From assembly GCA_905215725.1 (NCBI GenBank), contig CAJMRD010000005.1:1-38881 (forward strand): a stretch of 38,881 nt of DNA, written 5' to 3'. This document shows positions 1 through 8,750 of this stretch, in pieces. The notes below the pieces were generated by a model. That model was not told the DNA's origin. It made no database searches and was given only the letters and a program-made list of their open reading frames with translations. Every line of letters starts with the position of its first letter. Positions within the stretch are counted from its first letter, which is position 1. The translations under genes were made by a program, and so were the position numbers. This DNA is from an uncultured bacterium (GTDB lineage: Bacteria; Actinomycetota; Coriobacteriia; Coriobacteriales; Coriobacteriaceae).

Positions 1-153
1 GATGCTCAGCACGATGAAGCCGCTGCGAAGGCCGCGCTCAAGGCCGCCGAGATGGAGGCAAAGCTCGCCGCCATGGATCCCGAGAAAGCGGCCAAGGTCC
101 GCGCGGCGCTTGCCGCCAAGGCCGCCCGCGATAAGCAGAAAAAGGAGGCGTAA
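1..153 (+). CDS. C-terminal tail of a hydrogenase-operon subunit (partial)
   Basis: An open frame enters from the left edge and stops with TAA at 151-153. The 50 visible residues are almost entirely Ala, Lys, Glu and Asp and look like a charged helical tail with no catalytic motif. It ends 5 bp before the hydrogenase large subunit, and its last codons carry the AAAGGAGG ribosome binding site of that gene. In Ech/Hyf-type operons the gene before the large subunit is usually the 30-kDa NuoC/EchD-like subunit. That identity is inferred from gene order only, because the conserved domain lies outside the window. An Ala/Lys-rich extension is not a conserved part of that family, so it may be a lineage-specific tail. 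Confidence 0.6.
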   Translation, partial: DAQHDEAAAKAALKAAEMEAKLAAMDPEKAAKVRAALAAKAARDKQKKEA

Positions 154-158
154 GGTCC

Positions 159-1247
159 ATGGCGCATCGCTCCGTTATTCCGTTTGGCCCGCAGCACCCG
201 GTGCTGCCCGAGCCGCTTCATCTGGACCTGGTGATCGAGGACGACCGCGTCATCGAGGCGATTCCGCAAATCGGCTTTGTGCACCGCGGGCTCGAGAAAC
301 TTACCGAAAAGCGCGACATGCACCAGTTTGGCTACATCGCCGAGCGCATCTGCGGCATCTGCGCCGTGGGCCACAGCTGCGGCTATGCCAGCGCCTGCGA
401 GCGCATGCTCGACATCGAGGTGCCCGGCCGCGTGCAGTATATCCGCACCATTCTGCACGAGCTTTCGCGCATTCACTCGCACCTGCTGTGGCTGGGCCTG
501 CTCGCCGATGCCTTTGGTTTCGAGGCGCTGTTCTATCGTTCGTGGACCCTACGCGAGCAGATTCTCAAGATCTTCGAGAGCACGTGCGGCGGCCGCGTGA
601 TTTTGTCGATCAACGAGATCGGCGGCCTTAAACACGACATTGAGGACTCCGAGCTGGCGGGTATTGTCCAGACGCTCGATGCCATGCGTCCTGACTACGA
701 GGCCCTGGTGCATACGTTTTTGGACGACAACAGCTGCGGCGAGCGCCTGCATGGCGTGGGCATGATTAGCAAGAAAGACGCGCTGGAGCTTTCGATGGTC
801 GGTCCGTTTGGGCGCGCATCGGGCGTGGATTACGACGTGCGCATGTTTGACGACGGTGCCTATGCGGATCTGGCTGCGTTTGAGCCCATCGTTGCTACCG
901 ATGGCGATTGCTATGCCCGCTGCCAGGTGCGCTGTGCCGAGGTCACGCAGGCCATGGACATCATTAAGGAGCTTGTGGGCAAGATTCCGCACGACGGGAT
1001 CGGCGGGCGCACCAAGCTTACGCCGGCCGACGGCGCACGCGGCGAGGTTGTGATTGAGCAACCGCGCGGCGAGGCGTATTACTATGTGCGCGGCAACGGC
1101 ACCAAGAATCTGGACCGTTTCCGCGTACGCACGCCGACGTCGCAAAATCTGGCGGGTCTGACGCATGCGCTGCAGGGCGTGCTCCTTGCCAACGTGCCCA
1201 TGATTATCCTGACCATCGACCCCTGCATTAGCTGCACGGAAAGGTAG
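159..1247 (+). CDS. echE: Group 4 (Ech-type) [NiFe] hydrogenase large subunit
   Basis: Catalytic subunit of a membrane-bound, ferredoxin-linked energy-converting hydrogenase (H2 evolution or uptake coupled to ion translocation), related to NuoD. The 362-residue length fits EchE. The N-terminal nickel ligands are in RICGIC (Cys65, Cys68) followed by AVGHS, and the C-terminal ligands are in DPCISC (Cys356, Cys359). Both CxxC pairs are intact, which separates it from the complex I subunit NuoD, where they are lost. The protein ends three residues after the last Cys, so there is no cleavable C-terminal peptide and no maturation endopeptidase should be needed. The ATG at 159 is preceded by AAAGGAGG at 141-148. 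It is followed 7 bp later by the ferredoxin subunit and preceded by another probable subunit. The symbol is by family resemblance; this could be another group 4 subgroup. Confidence 0.9.
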   Translation: MAHRSVIPFGPQHPVLPEPLHLDLVIEDDRVIEAIPQIGFVHRGLEKLTEKRDMHQFGYIAERICGICAVGHSCGYASACERMLDIEVPGRVQYIRTILHELSRIHSHLLWLGLLADAFGFEALFYRSWTLREQILKIFESTCGGRVILSINEIGGLKHDIEDSELAGIVQTLDAMRPDYEALVHTFLDDNSCGERLHGVGMISKKDALELSMVGPFGRASGVDYDVRMFDDGAYADLAAFEPIVATDGDCYARCQVRCAEVTQAMDIIKELVGKIPHDGIGGRTKLTPADGARGEVVIEQPRGEAYYYVRGNGTKNLDRFRVRTPTSQNLAGLTHALQGVLLANVPMIILTIDPCISCTER

Positions 1248-1254
1248 GCACGGC

Positions 1255-1596
1255 ATGAGTTTGCTGACATTTGCCAAGACGGCCTTGGGCTCTATGGTCA
1301 AGCAGCCGGTAACGGTGTGCTATCCGCAGGAGAAGCTCGCGGCGCCCGAGCGTTTGCGCGGACATATCGTTAACGACATGGACGTGTGCATCTGCTGCGG
1401 GATGTGCGCGCGTCGTTGCCCGGCGGGCGCGCTCGCGGTCGATCGCAAGGGCGGAACGTGGTCGATCGATCCGTATGCCTGCGTGGTGTGCGGCGAGTGC
1501 GTCGAGAGCTGCCCCAAACATTGCCTGACTATGGACACCGCCCGTGCTCCAGTTGCGGCGGATAAGACTCCCACGGTAGAAACCAAGCCGGAATAG
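1255..1596 (+). CDS. echF: Hydrogenase 2x[4Fe-4S] ferredoxin subunit
   Basis: Polyferredoxin-type electron-transfer subunit of the hydrogenase, 113 residues, related to EchF, NuoI and HycF. Two complete cluster motifs are visible: Cys45-x2-Cys48-x2-Cys51-x3-Cys55-Pro and Cys76-x2-Cys79-x2-Cys82-x3-Cys86-Pro. The spacing between them is typical of 8Fe ferredoxin-like subunits that carry electrons between soluble ferredoxin and the small subunit. It starts 7 bp after the large subunit stop and is the last gene of the operon, since a strong hairpin follows at 1607-1638. The N-terminus (about 40 residues) and C-terminal tail are short and carry no further motif. Confidence 0.88.
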   Translation: MSLLTFAKTALGSMVKQPVTVCYPQEKLAAPERLRGHIVNDMDVCICCGMCARRCPAGALAVDRKGGTWSIDPYACVVCGECVESCPKHCLTMDTARAPVAADKTPTVETKPE

Positions 1597-1606
1597 AGCT
1601 GGAATA

Positions 1607-1638
1607 GGGCCGGTGGGGCAAAAATGCCCCACCGGCCC
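1607..1638 (+). terminator. Hairpin ending the hydrogenase operon
   Basis: A perfect 14-bp inverted repeat (arms 1607-1620 and 1625-1638) around an AAAA loop starts 10 bp after the ferredoxin stop codon. There is no U-run after it, so it may act as an mRNA 3'-end stabiliser or a Rho-assisted stop rather than a canonical intrinsic terminator. Confidence 0.65.
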
Positions 1639-1670
1639 CGCGCTTAAACGCGCGGTGGAGCCGCCGCGAA

Positions 1671-1824
1671 CAAAACTATGCCGGTTTACTACGACAAATC
1701 GCCTACTCCTAACCACACCGCATGTGGTAAAACCAAAACCGCAGGTAGACGGCTTGCAGCTTTGCGAAAAAGCCACGCGTGGTCGGACGCCTTCTTTTTA
1801 TCGTAGTAAACCGGCATAGTTTTG
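1671..1824. repeat. Palindromic repeat element, copy A (154 bp)
   Basis: The element is bounded by perfect 24-bp terminal inverted repeats (1671-1694 and 1801-1824) with the core CCGGTTTACTACGA. Inside are subterminal inverted motifs (CCTAACCACACC on the left, GTGGTCGG on the right) and an internal CCGCAGGTAGA. A second element of exactly the same length and orientation, with identical ends, lies at 8751-8904. Flanks are also shared: on the right, AAATGGCATCA and CAGCCA occur after both. It holds no credible gene and would fold into a long hairpin if transcribed. The size and ends suggest a REP/MITE-like element; no transposase is present here. Confidence 0.85.
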
Positions 1825-1865
1825 AAATGGCATCATATCGGTAACAGCCATTGATCCCCCAAGGG

Positions 1866-1919
1866 CGGAGGAAAACGGATCATTTTTGCTTGATGGCTCC
1901 GAGTCGCACCCGTTTTCCT
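1866..1919 (+). repeat. Short repeat with AGGAAAACGG/CCGTTTTCCT hairpin
   Basis: A 21-bp segment (1866-1886) recurs at 8686-8706 with one mismatch. Here its AGGAAAACGG (1869-1878) is matched by CCGTTTTCCT (1910-1919), giving a 10-bp stem. It lies between repeat copy A and the adhesin regulatory region. Confidence 0.55.
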
Positions 1920-1931
1920 GCGAAAACTCTC

Positions 1932-2047
1932 GTGTCTCAACTTTGGTGAGACATTTGTCTCACGCTCAAAACCGAATCTGGAACATGTGTCACCTGCCCT
2001 AATTGTGTCTCATTTCGTAACTTTAGGCTGATGCAAGGTCTGAGACC
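1932..2047 (+). promoter_or_regulatory. Cluster of TGAGAC/GTCTCA motifs upstream of the adhesin gene
   Basis: Within 116 bp there are GTGTCTCA at 1932-1939, the perfect palindrome TGAGACA-TT-TGTCTCA at 1947-1962, GTGTCTCA at 2005-2012 and the palindrome GGTCTGAGACC at 2037-2047. The last site ends 17 bp before the adhesin start codon, next to the ribosome binding site. The arrangement looks like multiple operators for one regulator. No convincing -35/-10 pair was picked out, so the promoter position is open. Confidence 0.55.
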
Positions 2048-2064
2048 GCGAGAAGGGAGACGCG

Positions 2065-5000
2065 ATGAGTAAGTACACGAGGGGTCTCTTGGCGGTGATA
2101 CTGGCCGTAGTGCTGGTATTGCCGGCTGCAGCATTTGCCATGCTGCCCGAGGCCAACGCCAGGTCCAGTACCGGAATGGACGGACCGACAATGAGCGGAA
2201 AGGTCGTCGTCGATCCCGACACCAGCGGACGCTGGGAAATCTGGGCGGCCGGTCACAACGGTAATAAAGTAACGACTCAAAACGTCGGCCGAATCTGGAC
2301 CGACAAGACGGTCGAGGCAACTGAGGAAAACGAAGAGTCGGATTTTCTGACCACGCTTTCGGCCATGTCCTCGACGTCTAATTCAACCGTGACGGTTACT
2401 ACGCCGCTCGACATCGTGATGGTGCTGGATGCCTCTGGCTCGATGGATCATGAGATGGGCGGTGGAGATCCCACCAGGCGCATCGATGCGCTGGAGAGCG
2501 CTGCCAGCAGCTTCATCGACGCCATTGCCAAACAAAACGAGGGCATCGAGGGCGTGGATAGGCAGCATAAGGTTGCTATCGTTAAGTTTGCGGGCAAGAC
2601 GTCCAACAATATCGGCAACGAGACGTATCGTGACGGAGGATACACCTACAATTACACACAGGTTATGAAAGACCTGACCGATTGCTCCGGCGGCAACGTG
2701 AAAGCTCTTAAGCATAGGATTGCCCAGATTACACCCGCTGGTGCAACGCGCGCCGACAATGGTTTGCAGCTGGCAGAGGGTATCACTTCTGGTCGCGCGG
2801 ACGCCAAGAAGATTGTTGTGTTCTTTACCGACGGCACGCCAACGAAAATTGACAAGTTTGATCCTACGGTTGCTAACGCTGCCGTGGCGGCTGCCAAGAA
2901 CATGAAGGACAGCAAGGCCACCGTTTATACTATCGGCATCTTTGATGGCGCGGATCCCAGCGCTGGTATCCAGGATTCGGGAAAAAGCCAAAAAGAGAAC
3001 AAGTTCATGCAGGCCGTTTCGAGCAACTATCCCAATGCCACGGCATGGAACGCTCACGGCACACGCGCGGAAAACTCCGACTACTACAAGTCGGCGACCA
3101 ATGCAGAAGAACTCAAGAAGGTTTTCGACGACATCTCGCAGGCCATCACATCGGAGGCGCCTTATCCGACCGAAATCCATAAGGGCTACGACGAGACCAA
3201 GTCCGGCTACATCACGTTTACCGACGAGCTGGGCGACTTTATGCAGGTCGACAGCTTCACCGAGGTCGTCATCAACGGCACGCCGTTTACCAAGGCGAGC
3301 AAGACGGTCAACAAAGAGACCAATACCGATACGTACGAGTTCGATGGCAAGGCAAAAGACCTGCTCATTACCGCGCAGCGTGCCGGCGACGACAATCCCC
3401 AGAAGGGCGATATCGTAACGGTCAACATTCCCGCGTCGTTGATTCCGCTGAGTCACTTTAAGACCGTAGACGGCAAGCTTTCGGTCGATACCGTTAAGCC
3501 CATCCAGGTGAAGTATGCCTCGAGCGTGAAGAAGGTCGCACTCGACAACCTGTTTACGCCCGAGAAGGTAGCGGGGCTCAAGGATTACATCGAGCATAAT
3601 ACGACCGTCGTTGACGGCACCAAGACCGTGAACTTCTTTGCGAACAAGTGGAGCGGTGGTGCGTTGGGCGATACGGTTGCGACCTTTGAGCCGGCCGACA
3701 CCAACCGCTACTACTACTTCCAGAAGCAGACTCCCATTTACACGGACAAGGACTGCACACAGCCTGCAAAGAATTCACTGGCAGAAACCGGCACCTATTA
3801 CTACAAGGATGAGTTTGAGGAGCAGGGCGAAAACGGCGAGGCCAAGCCCGCCTCTGCCGTCATCGAGTTTATCGGCGGCGACGCTGCGAAGTTTGACGGC
3901 GCTATTGTTGCCGACGAGGACGGCAACCTTTCGTTTAGCGTGGGAACCGCGCGTCTGGCCTTTATCGACGAACTCCATACCACCAAGAAGAGCGTGGGCG
4001 GCAACAACACTGGTACCGCGACCGACGTTCTCAACCCCAAGTGGAACAACGTGTCCGCCAAGGCGACCGCGACGCATGTCAATTCCTACCTGGGCAACAA
4101 CGGCAAGATCAGCTTTAACGTGACGCCGGCAACGGTGGACACCAAGGCTAGCTTTGGTCTGACCAAGGTGCTCGAGGGCCGCGACTGGACGAAGGAGGAC
4201 ACGTTTGAGTTTGGGCTGACGTCCGAGAACGGTGCCCCGATACCCGAGTCCGCGACAGCGCCCGTGACCGCGTCTGTGACCAAGGACGATCTGGACGACA
4301 AGGGTAAGGCTGTCATCGACTTCGGCACGATCAAATACACCGAGCCTGGCACGTACGTCTACAGGGTCAGCGAAAAGAACGCCGGGACCACGGTTGACGG
4401 CATTGCCTACAGCAAGAACGTCGCGGAGGTCACCGTGACGGTAACGCCCAACAAGAGGGGCGAGCTCAGCGCCGCTGTGAAGGTGACTTGGAGCGAAGCC
4501 GACGAGACCGAGTTCAAGAACGTCTACACTGCGGAGCCTGTTGAGTCCAGCGTTACCGACAAGATTGACGTGACCAAGTCTCTGACCGGGCGCGACCTTA
4601 CGGCCGGTGAGTTCAGCTTTGAGCTGCGCGAGATTAAGGGTGAGGACTCTGAGCTTATCGAGACCGTTAAGAACGCCGCCGACGGCATGGTGACGTTCAG
4701 TGCCATCAAGTACACCGAGATCGGCCAGCACACCTACAAGCTGCATGAGGTTAAGGGCAACGCCGGCGGTATTGACTACGATGACGCGGTCTACACCATC
4801 GTGACGACCATCGCCGATAACGGCAAGGGCCAGCTGGTTGCCACGCACGAGCTGAAGGACGCCAAGGACGTCAAGAGCATCGAGTTCAAGAACGTCTACA
4901 CCACGAATGCTGCCGAGGTATCACTTGTGGGCAAGAAGAACCTGCAGGTCGCCGACGGCTTGACCCCGGCTGACATTGCCGGCAAGTTCACCTTTACCGT

Positions 5001-8000
5001 GACCGGTGAAGAGGGCGCACCCATGCCCGCGAACGCGAGCGTGACCAATGATGCCAAGGGCAAGGTCGACTTTGGCAAGATCACCTTTACGCTCGACGAA
5101 CTTAACAAGGCTCTGGGCGAGAAGCCCGAGAAGCGCGAGCATACCTTTACCTACACCGTGACCGAGTCCGGCGAGGTCGCTGGCGTGACCAACGACGCCA
5201 AGCCTTCGCGTACGGTTTCTTTCACCGTGACCGATGATGGCGAGGGTAATCTGAGGGTGTCCCGCAAGCCGGACGGCAACGCGGCATTTACGTTCACCAA
5301 TACCTACAGCGCGACGCCTGTCGAGACGAGCGTCACCGACCAGATTACCGCGAACAAGGTTCTGACCGGGTGTGAGCTTGCTGCCGGCGAGTTCTCCTTT
5401 GAGCTGGTCGAGGGCGACAAGGTCGTCGCCAAGGGCACTAACGCTGCCGACGGCACGATTGTCATGGACAAAATCACTTACGACAAACCCGGCAAGCACA
5501 CTTACACGCTGTGCGAGGTCAACGGCGGAACCACCAGCAAGGGCATCACCTACAGTGACGCCAAGTACGCCATCGAGACCACCATCACGGACAATGGCGA
5601 CGGTACGCTCAGTGTCACACATGTTCTGAAGGGCACCGAGCCTGCCGAGTTCAAGAACACCTACAGCGTGACCCCGCTCGATGCGGAGCTCGACTTTGGC
5701 CTGAGCAAGGCTATTGACGGCCGCGACTGGACGGATGGGGACGAGTTTAGCTTTACCATCACCGCCCCCGAAGGCGCCCCGCTGCCCGATCCCGCAACCG
5801 TAACCGTGAGCAAGAAGGACGCGAAGGGCGGCATCGCCGCCATCAAGTTCGGCAAGATTCACTACGCTGCCGCCGGAACCTATAAGTACGAGATTCGCGA
5901 GAACGCGGGCAGCACGGTCGGCATGACGTATGACGCGCATGTCGCAACCGCCGAAGTGACCGTGACCGAGGACGGCGAGGGCAACCTGACCGCCAACGTC
6001 ACCAAGAAGGAAAACGGGCGCTTTACCAACACATACCGCACTGAGCTCGATTACGCCGCGGCCGGCGGCCTCAAGCTCAGCAAGACCCTCTGCGGACGTC
6101 CCATGACCGAGGGTCAATTCACCTTTACCGTGACGCCCGCCGACGATGATTCGGCTCGCGCACTTGGCCTGCTGCCCGGGGCCAACAACTTCGAGTCCCC
6201 CGCAACGATAGAGGGAACGGTCGGACTGATCGACATTCTGGCTGGTCATGAGGTTAAATTTACACAAGCTGACGCCGGCAAGACCTTCAAGTACACCGTG
6301 GCCGAAAAGAACGACGGCCAGCCCGGTTACACCTACGATGACGCCGTACGCACGGTGACGATCGCCATCGTCGACGACACCGCCGGTACGCTCACTGCTA
6401 CGACGACCGTTTCCGGTGGTCCCGAGGGCACGCTGGTGACCGAGTACAAGACCGGCGCGGCTGCGGTCGAGAGCGCCGTGGTTCCGTTCGTCAACAGCTA
6501 TAGCGCTACTACCAACACGCCTGGTGGCACCGCTGCTCAGGTCGTTGCCACCAAGACTCTGACCGGTCGCCCGATGGCCGACGGCGAGTTCTGGTTCGGC
6601 ATCGCCTATCAGGGTGAGCTTGTGGGTTATGAAAATCTCAAGCCCAATATCGGCGGGCACGTGAGCTTTGATGCTCTGCACTACGACACCAAGATGCTTG
6701 CCGATCTTGAGTCTGCTGGGCTTGCCCATCGTACCGATAAGGACGGCAAGCTTGCCTGGACCATTAACTACACGGCCTACGAAGATTTATTCGGGCTGCC
6801 AAATGGCGTTTCCGCTACAACGTGGAGCTTTGGCTTTAAGGTTATCGTCGTCGACAACGGTGACGGTACCCTGACGGCGACGGTCGACTACGGCGGCGTC
6901 GAGCCCTTGTTCGAGAACGTCTACGGCGCCGAGGCCGTCGATGCCGCGCTCACCGGTACTAAGAAGCTCCAGGTTGCCGAGGGCCTGGCCCCGGCCGACA
7001 TCACGGGTAAGTTCACCTTTACCGTGACCGCCGACGAGGCTGGTGCCCCGATGCCCGAGCGCACGACCGCAACCAACGACGCGGCCGGCAACGTGGACTT
7101 TGGCAAGATCCACTTTACGCTCGAGGACCTCAACCGCGCCCTGGGCGTGGCGGACGATGCGACCGATAAGGCCGAGGCGGACGAAGCTGACGAGGCCGAG
7201 GCCGACGAGGCTGACGAGACCGAAGCTGAAGAGGCCGACGCTGACGCCAACGCCGACGAGCCCGAGCCTGCGGCCCCCACCGCTCCGCGCTCGCACACTT
7301 TTACGTACACGGTAACCGAGACCGGCAGCGCCCCTGGCGTGACTAACGATGCCAACGCCACGCGCAAGGTTTCCTATACCGTGACTGACGACGGCACCGG
7401 ACATCTGAGCGTCAAGCGCGAAGGCGACGACGGTGCTGCCTTCACGTTCACCAACACCTACAGCGTGGCGCCTACCGATTCTTCCGTGACCGATCAGGTC
7501 AAGACGGTCAAGCGTCTGACCGGACGCGACCTTGCAGCTGGCGAGTTCACGTTTGATCTGCTCGAGGACGACGTGGTTGTCGCAAGCGGCGCCAACGACG
7601 CCAACGGCACTGTGACACTGAGCCCGATCCGCTACGAGGCGCCCGGCACGCACACGTACACGCTGCGCGAGGCTTGCCCCAACGCGCTCGGCCTGTACAA
7701 GGGCGTCACCTATGACGGTACGACCTACACCGTCGTGGCCACCGTCTCTGACAACGGCGATGGCACGCTGACCGCGACGCACAAGCTCGAGGGAACCACC
7801 GAGTCGGCTGGCTTTACCAACAAGTATCACGCCATGCCCACGCAGGTCTCCATCGGCGCCATCAAGGTGCTCGAGGGACGCGAGCTCAAGAAGGACGAGT
7901 TCAGCTTTAAGCTCGTTGGCGAGGGCATCGAGTCCACCGTCACCAACGATGCCGACGGTAAGATCAGCTTCGACAAGTTTGAGTACGACGAGCCCGGTAC

Positions 8001-8361
8001 GCACGTCTACACCATCAGCGAGGTCAAGGGCGACGAGGCCGGTATGACCTACGACAAGTCCGTCTTTACCGCGACCGTCAACGTGGTCGATGACGGCGAG
8101 GGCAGCCTCAAGGCAAGCGTCGCCTTTGCCAAGGGCGACAAGAGCGTCGAGGGTATCGTGTTCAACAACACGTACAAGAAGCCCGAGACGCCCGTGCCGA
8201 CGCCCGATCCCGGCACGCCCAAGACCGTGACGAACATCGTCAAGACGGTCAAGGGTTTCCTGCCCACCACGGGTGACCAGCAGGCCGCCGCACTGCTCAT
8301 GGCATTTGTTATCGCCATGGCCGGCGTCGGAGCCCTGGTCTGGGGTATCCGTAAGCGCTAG
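2065..8361 (+). CDS. Giant LPXTG-anchored VWA adhesin with ten isopeptide-type pilin domains
   Basis: Secreted cell-wall surface protein of 2098 residues, probably a host or matrix adhesin or pilus tip-like protein. Order: signal peptide (about 1-32, hydrophobic core then AFA/ANA); von Willebrand A domain (about 116-365) with intact MIDAS residues D122-x-S124-x-S126, and TDGTPT later in the fold; a linking region (about 365-690); ten repeats of the Spy0128/FctA pilin isopeptide class; LPTTG at 2066-2070; a membrane segment; and the tail WGIRKR. Each repeat opens with K-x-L-x-GR or a variant and closes with F-x-N-x-Y. The Lys and Asn are the residues expected to form the intramolecular isopeptide bond, giving a rigid stalk. 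Repeat 8 carries a Glu/Asp/Ala-rich insertion in a loop. The ATG follows AAGGGAGA (2053-2060). It is monocistronic, with hairpins on both sides and flanking repeats. Sortase attachment is expected from the family; no sortase gene is in the window. Confidence 0.9.
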   Translation: MSKYTRGLLAVILAVVLVLPAAAFAMLPEANARSSTGMDGPTMSGKVVVDPDTSGRWEIWAAGHNGNKVTTQNVGRIWTDKTVEATEENEESDFLTTLSAMSSTSNSTVTVTTPLDIVMVLDASGSMDHEMGGGDPTRRIDALESAASSFIDAIAKQNEGIEGVDRQHKVAIVKFAGKTSNNIGNETYRDGGYTYNYTQVMKDLTDCSGGNVKALKHRIAQITPAGATRADNGLQLAEGITSGRADAKKIVVFFTDGTPTKIDKFDPTVANAAVAAAKNMKDSKATVYTIGIFDGADPSAGIQDSGKSQKENKFMQAVSSNYPNATAWNAHGTRAENSDYYKSATNAEELKKVFDDISQAITSEAPYPTEIHKGYDETKSGYITFTDELGDFMQVDSFTEVVINGTPFTKASKTVNKETNTDTYEFDGKAKDLLITAQRAGDDNPQKGDIVTVNIPASLIPLSHFKTVDGKLSVDTVKPIQVKYASSVKKVALDNLFTPEKVAGLKDYIEHNTTVVDGTKTVNFFANKWSGGALGDTVATFEPADTNRYYYFQKQTPIYTDKDCTQPAKNSLAETGTYYYKDEFEEQGENGEAKPASAVIEFIGGDAAKFDGAIVADEDGNLSFSVGTARLAFIDELHTTKKSVGGNNTGTATDVLNPKWNNVSAKATATHVNSYLGNNGKISFNVTPATVDTKASFGLTKVLEGRDWTKEDTFEFGLTSENGAPIPESATAPVTASVTKDDLDDKGKAVIDFGTIKYTEPGTYVYRVSEKNAGTTVDGIAYSKNVAEVTVTVTPNKRGELSAAVKVTWSEADETEFKNVYTAEPVESSVTDKIDVTKSLTGRDLTAGEFSFELREIKGEDSELIETVKNAADGMVTFSAIKYTEIGQHTYKLHEVKGNAGGIDYDDAVYTIVTTIADNGKGQLVATHELKDAKDVKSIEFKNVYTTNAAEVSLVGKKNLQVADGLTPADIAGKFTFTVTGEEGAPMPANASVTNDAKGKVDFGKITFTLDELNKALGEKPEKREHTFTYTVTESGEVAGVTNDAKPSRTVSFTVTDDGEGNLRVSRKPDGNAAFTFTNTYSATPVETSVTDQITANKVLTGCELAAGEFSFELVEGDKVVAKGTNAADGTIVMDKITYDKPGKHTYTLCEVNGGTTSKGITYSDAKYAIETTITDNGDGTLSVTHVLKGTEPAEFKNTYSVTPLDAELDFGLSKAIDGRDWTDGDEFSFTITAPEGAPLPDPATVTVSKKDAKGGIAAIKFGKIHYAAAGTYKYEIRENAGSTVGMTYDAHVATAEVTVTEDGEGNLTANVTKKENGRFTNTYRTELDYAAAGGLKLSKTLCGRPMTEGQFTFTVTPADDDSARALGLLPGANNFESPATIEGTVGLIDILAGHEVKFTQADAGKTFKYTVAEKNDGQPGYTYDDAVRTVTIAIVDDTAGTLTATTTVSGGPEGTLVTEYKTGAAAVESAVVPFVNSYSATTNTPGGTAAQVVATKTLTGRPMADGEFWFGIAYQGELVGYENLKPNIGGHVSFDALHYDTKMLADLESAGLAHRTDKDGKLAWTINYTAYEDLFGLPNGVSATTWSFGFKVIVVDNGDGTLTATVDYGGVEPLFENVYGAEAVDAALTGTKKLQVAEGLAPADITGKFTFTVTADEAGAPMPERTTATNDAAGNVDFGKIHFTLEDLNRALGVADDATDKAEADEADEAEADEADETEAEEADADANADEPEPAAPTAPRSHTFTYTVTETGSAPGVTNDANATRKVSYTVTDDGTGHLSVKREGDDGAAFTFTNTYSVAPTDSSVTDQVKTVKRLTGRDLAAGEFTFDLLEDDVVVASGANDANGTVTLSPIRYEAPGTHTYTLREACPNALGLYKGVTYDGTTYTVVATVSDNGDGTLTATHKLEGTTESAGFTNKYHAMPTQVSIGAIKVLEGRELKKDEFSFKLVGEGIESTVTNDADGKISFDKFEYDEPGTHVYTISEVKGDEAGMTYDKSVFTATVNVVDDGEGSLKASVAFAKGDKSVEGIVFNNTYKKPETPVPTPDPGTPKTVTNIVKTVKGFLPTTGDQQAAALLMAFVIAMAGVGALVWGIRKR

Positions 8362-8374
8362 GCACGTCGACAGC

Positions 8375-8398
8375 GCCCGGGGCCAAAAGGCCCCGGGC
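8375..8398 (+). terminator. Hairpin after the adhesin gene
   Basis: A perfect 10-bp GC-rich stem (8375-8384 with 8389-8398) around an AAAA loop, 13 bp after the stop codon. It is built like the hairpin at 1607-1638 and also lacks a U-run. Confidence 0.6.
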
Positions 8399-8437
8399 GG
8401 CCGGCAGGGCTAAATCCCGACCTACTCCTACCCCCAG

Positions 8438-8476
8438 CCGCCACGGAGGCATCTCCCTCCTCCGTGGTGGCGCTTT
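8438..8476 (+). terminator. Probable intrinsic terminator of the adhesin gene
   Basis: A 13-bp stem (8438-8449 region with 8459-8470, one G-U pair) is followed by GCTTTTG, a short U-run. This is the better termination candidate of the two hairpins after the adhesin. Confidence 0.6.
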
Positions 8477-8497
8477 TGTGCGTTGGGGAGGAGGGCG

Positions 8498-8659
8498 CGC
8501 CACGAAACCGGCCCATCTACTACGTTTAGCCCCTTACCCCCAACCATGCCGAAAAGCGCAAAAACAAAACCGCAGGTAGAACGCCTGCGGTTTTGTTCAA
8601 AACGAAGGTATGGTCAGGGGTATCGAGTCAAACGTAGTAGATGGGCCGATTTCGTGGCG
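8498..8659. repeat. Palindromic repeat element, copy B (divergent, 162 bp)
   Basis: Thirty-bp terminal inverted repeats (8498-8527 and 8630-8659) match at 29 of 30 positions. Subterminal ACCATGCC and its inverse GGTATGGT are also present, as is a central perfect 13-bp hairpin (8564-8576 with 8584-8596) containing CCGCAGG. It shares the TACTACG core and the CCGCAGGTAGA motif with copies A and C but has different outer ends, so it is a separate subfamily of the same element type. Confidence 0.75.
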
Positions 8660-8685
8660 GGCGGTTTCGGCTGATCCATTGGGGA

Positions 8686-8706
8686 CGGAGGAAAACGGCT
8701 CATTTT
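8686..8706 (+). repeat. Second copy of the 21-bp CGGAGGAAAACGG repeat
   Basis: Matches 1866-1886 at 20 of 21 positions. Here it lies between palindromic elements B and C and lacks the partner arm seen in the first copy. Confidence 0.6.
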
Positions 8707-8750
8707 GGTCCCGCGAGGCTGGCGGAGACACTCGTGCAGGGCCGCCCGAA

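Noticed and set aside
1613..1819. Small plus-strand open frame across repeat copy A (and a similar one at 8641-8844)
   Set aside because: The frame is formed by palindromic repeat DNA, lacks a ribosome binding site, and differs completely between copies A and C apart from the shared ends, so it is not treated as a gene.
4921..6729. Long open frame (602 codons) on the minus strand inside the adhesin
   Set aside because: Antisense shadow of the isopeptide repeats; the product has no motif and mirrors the repeat pattern of the real gene.
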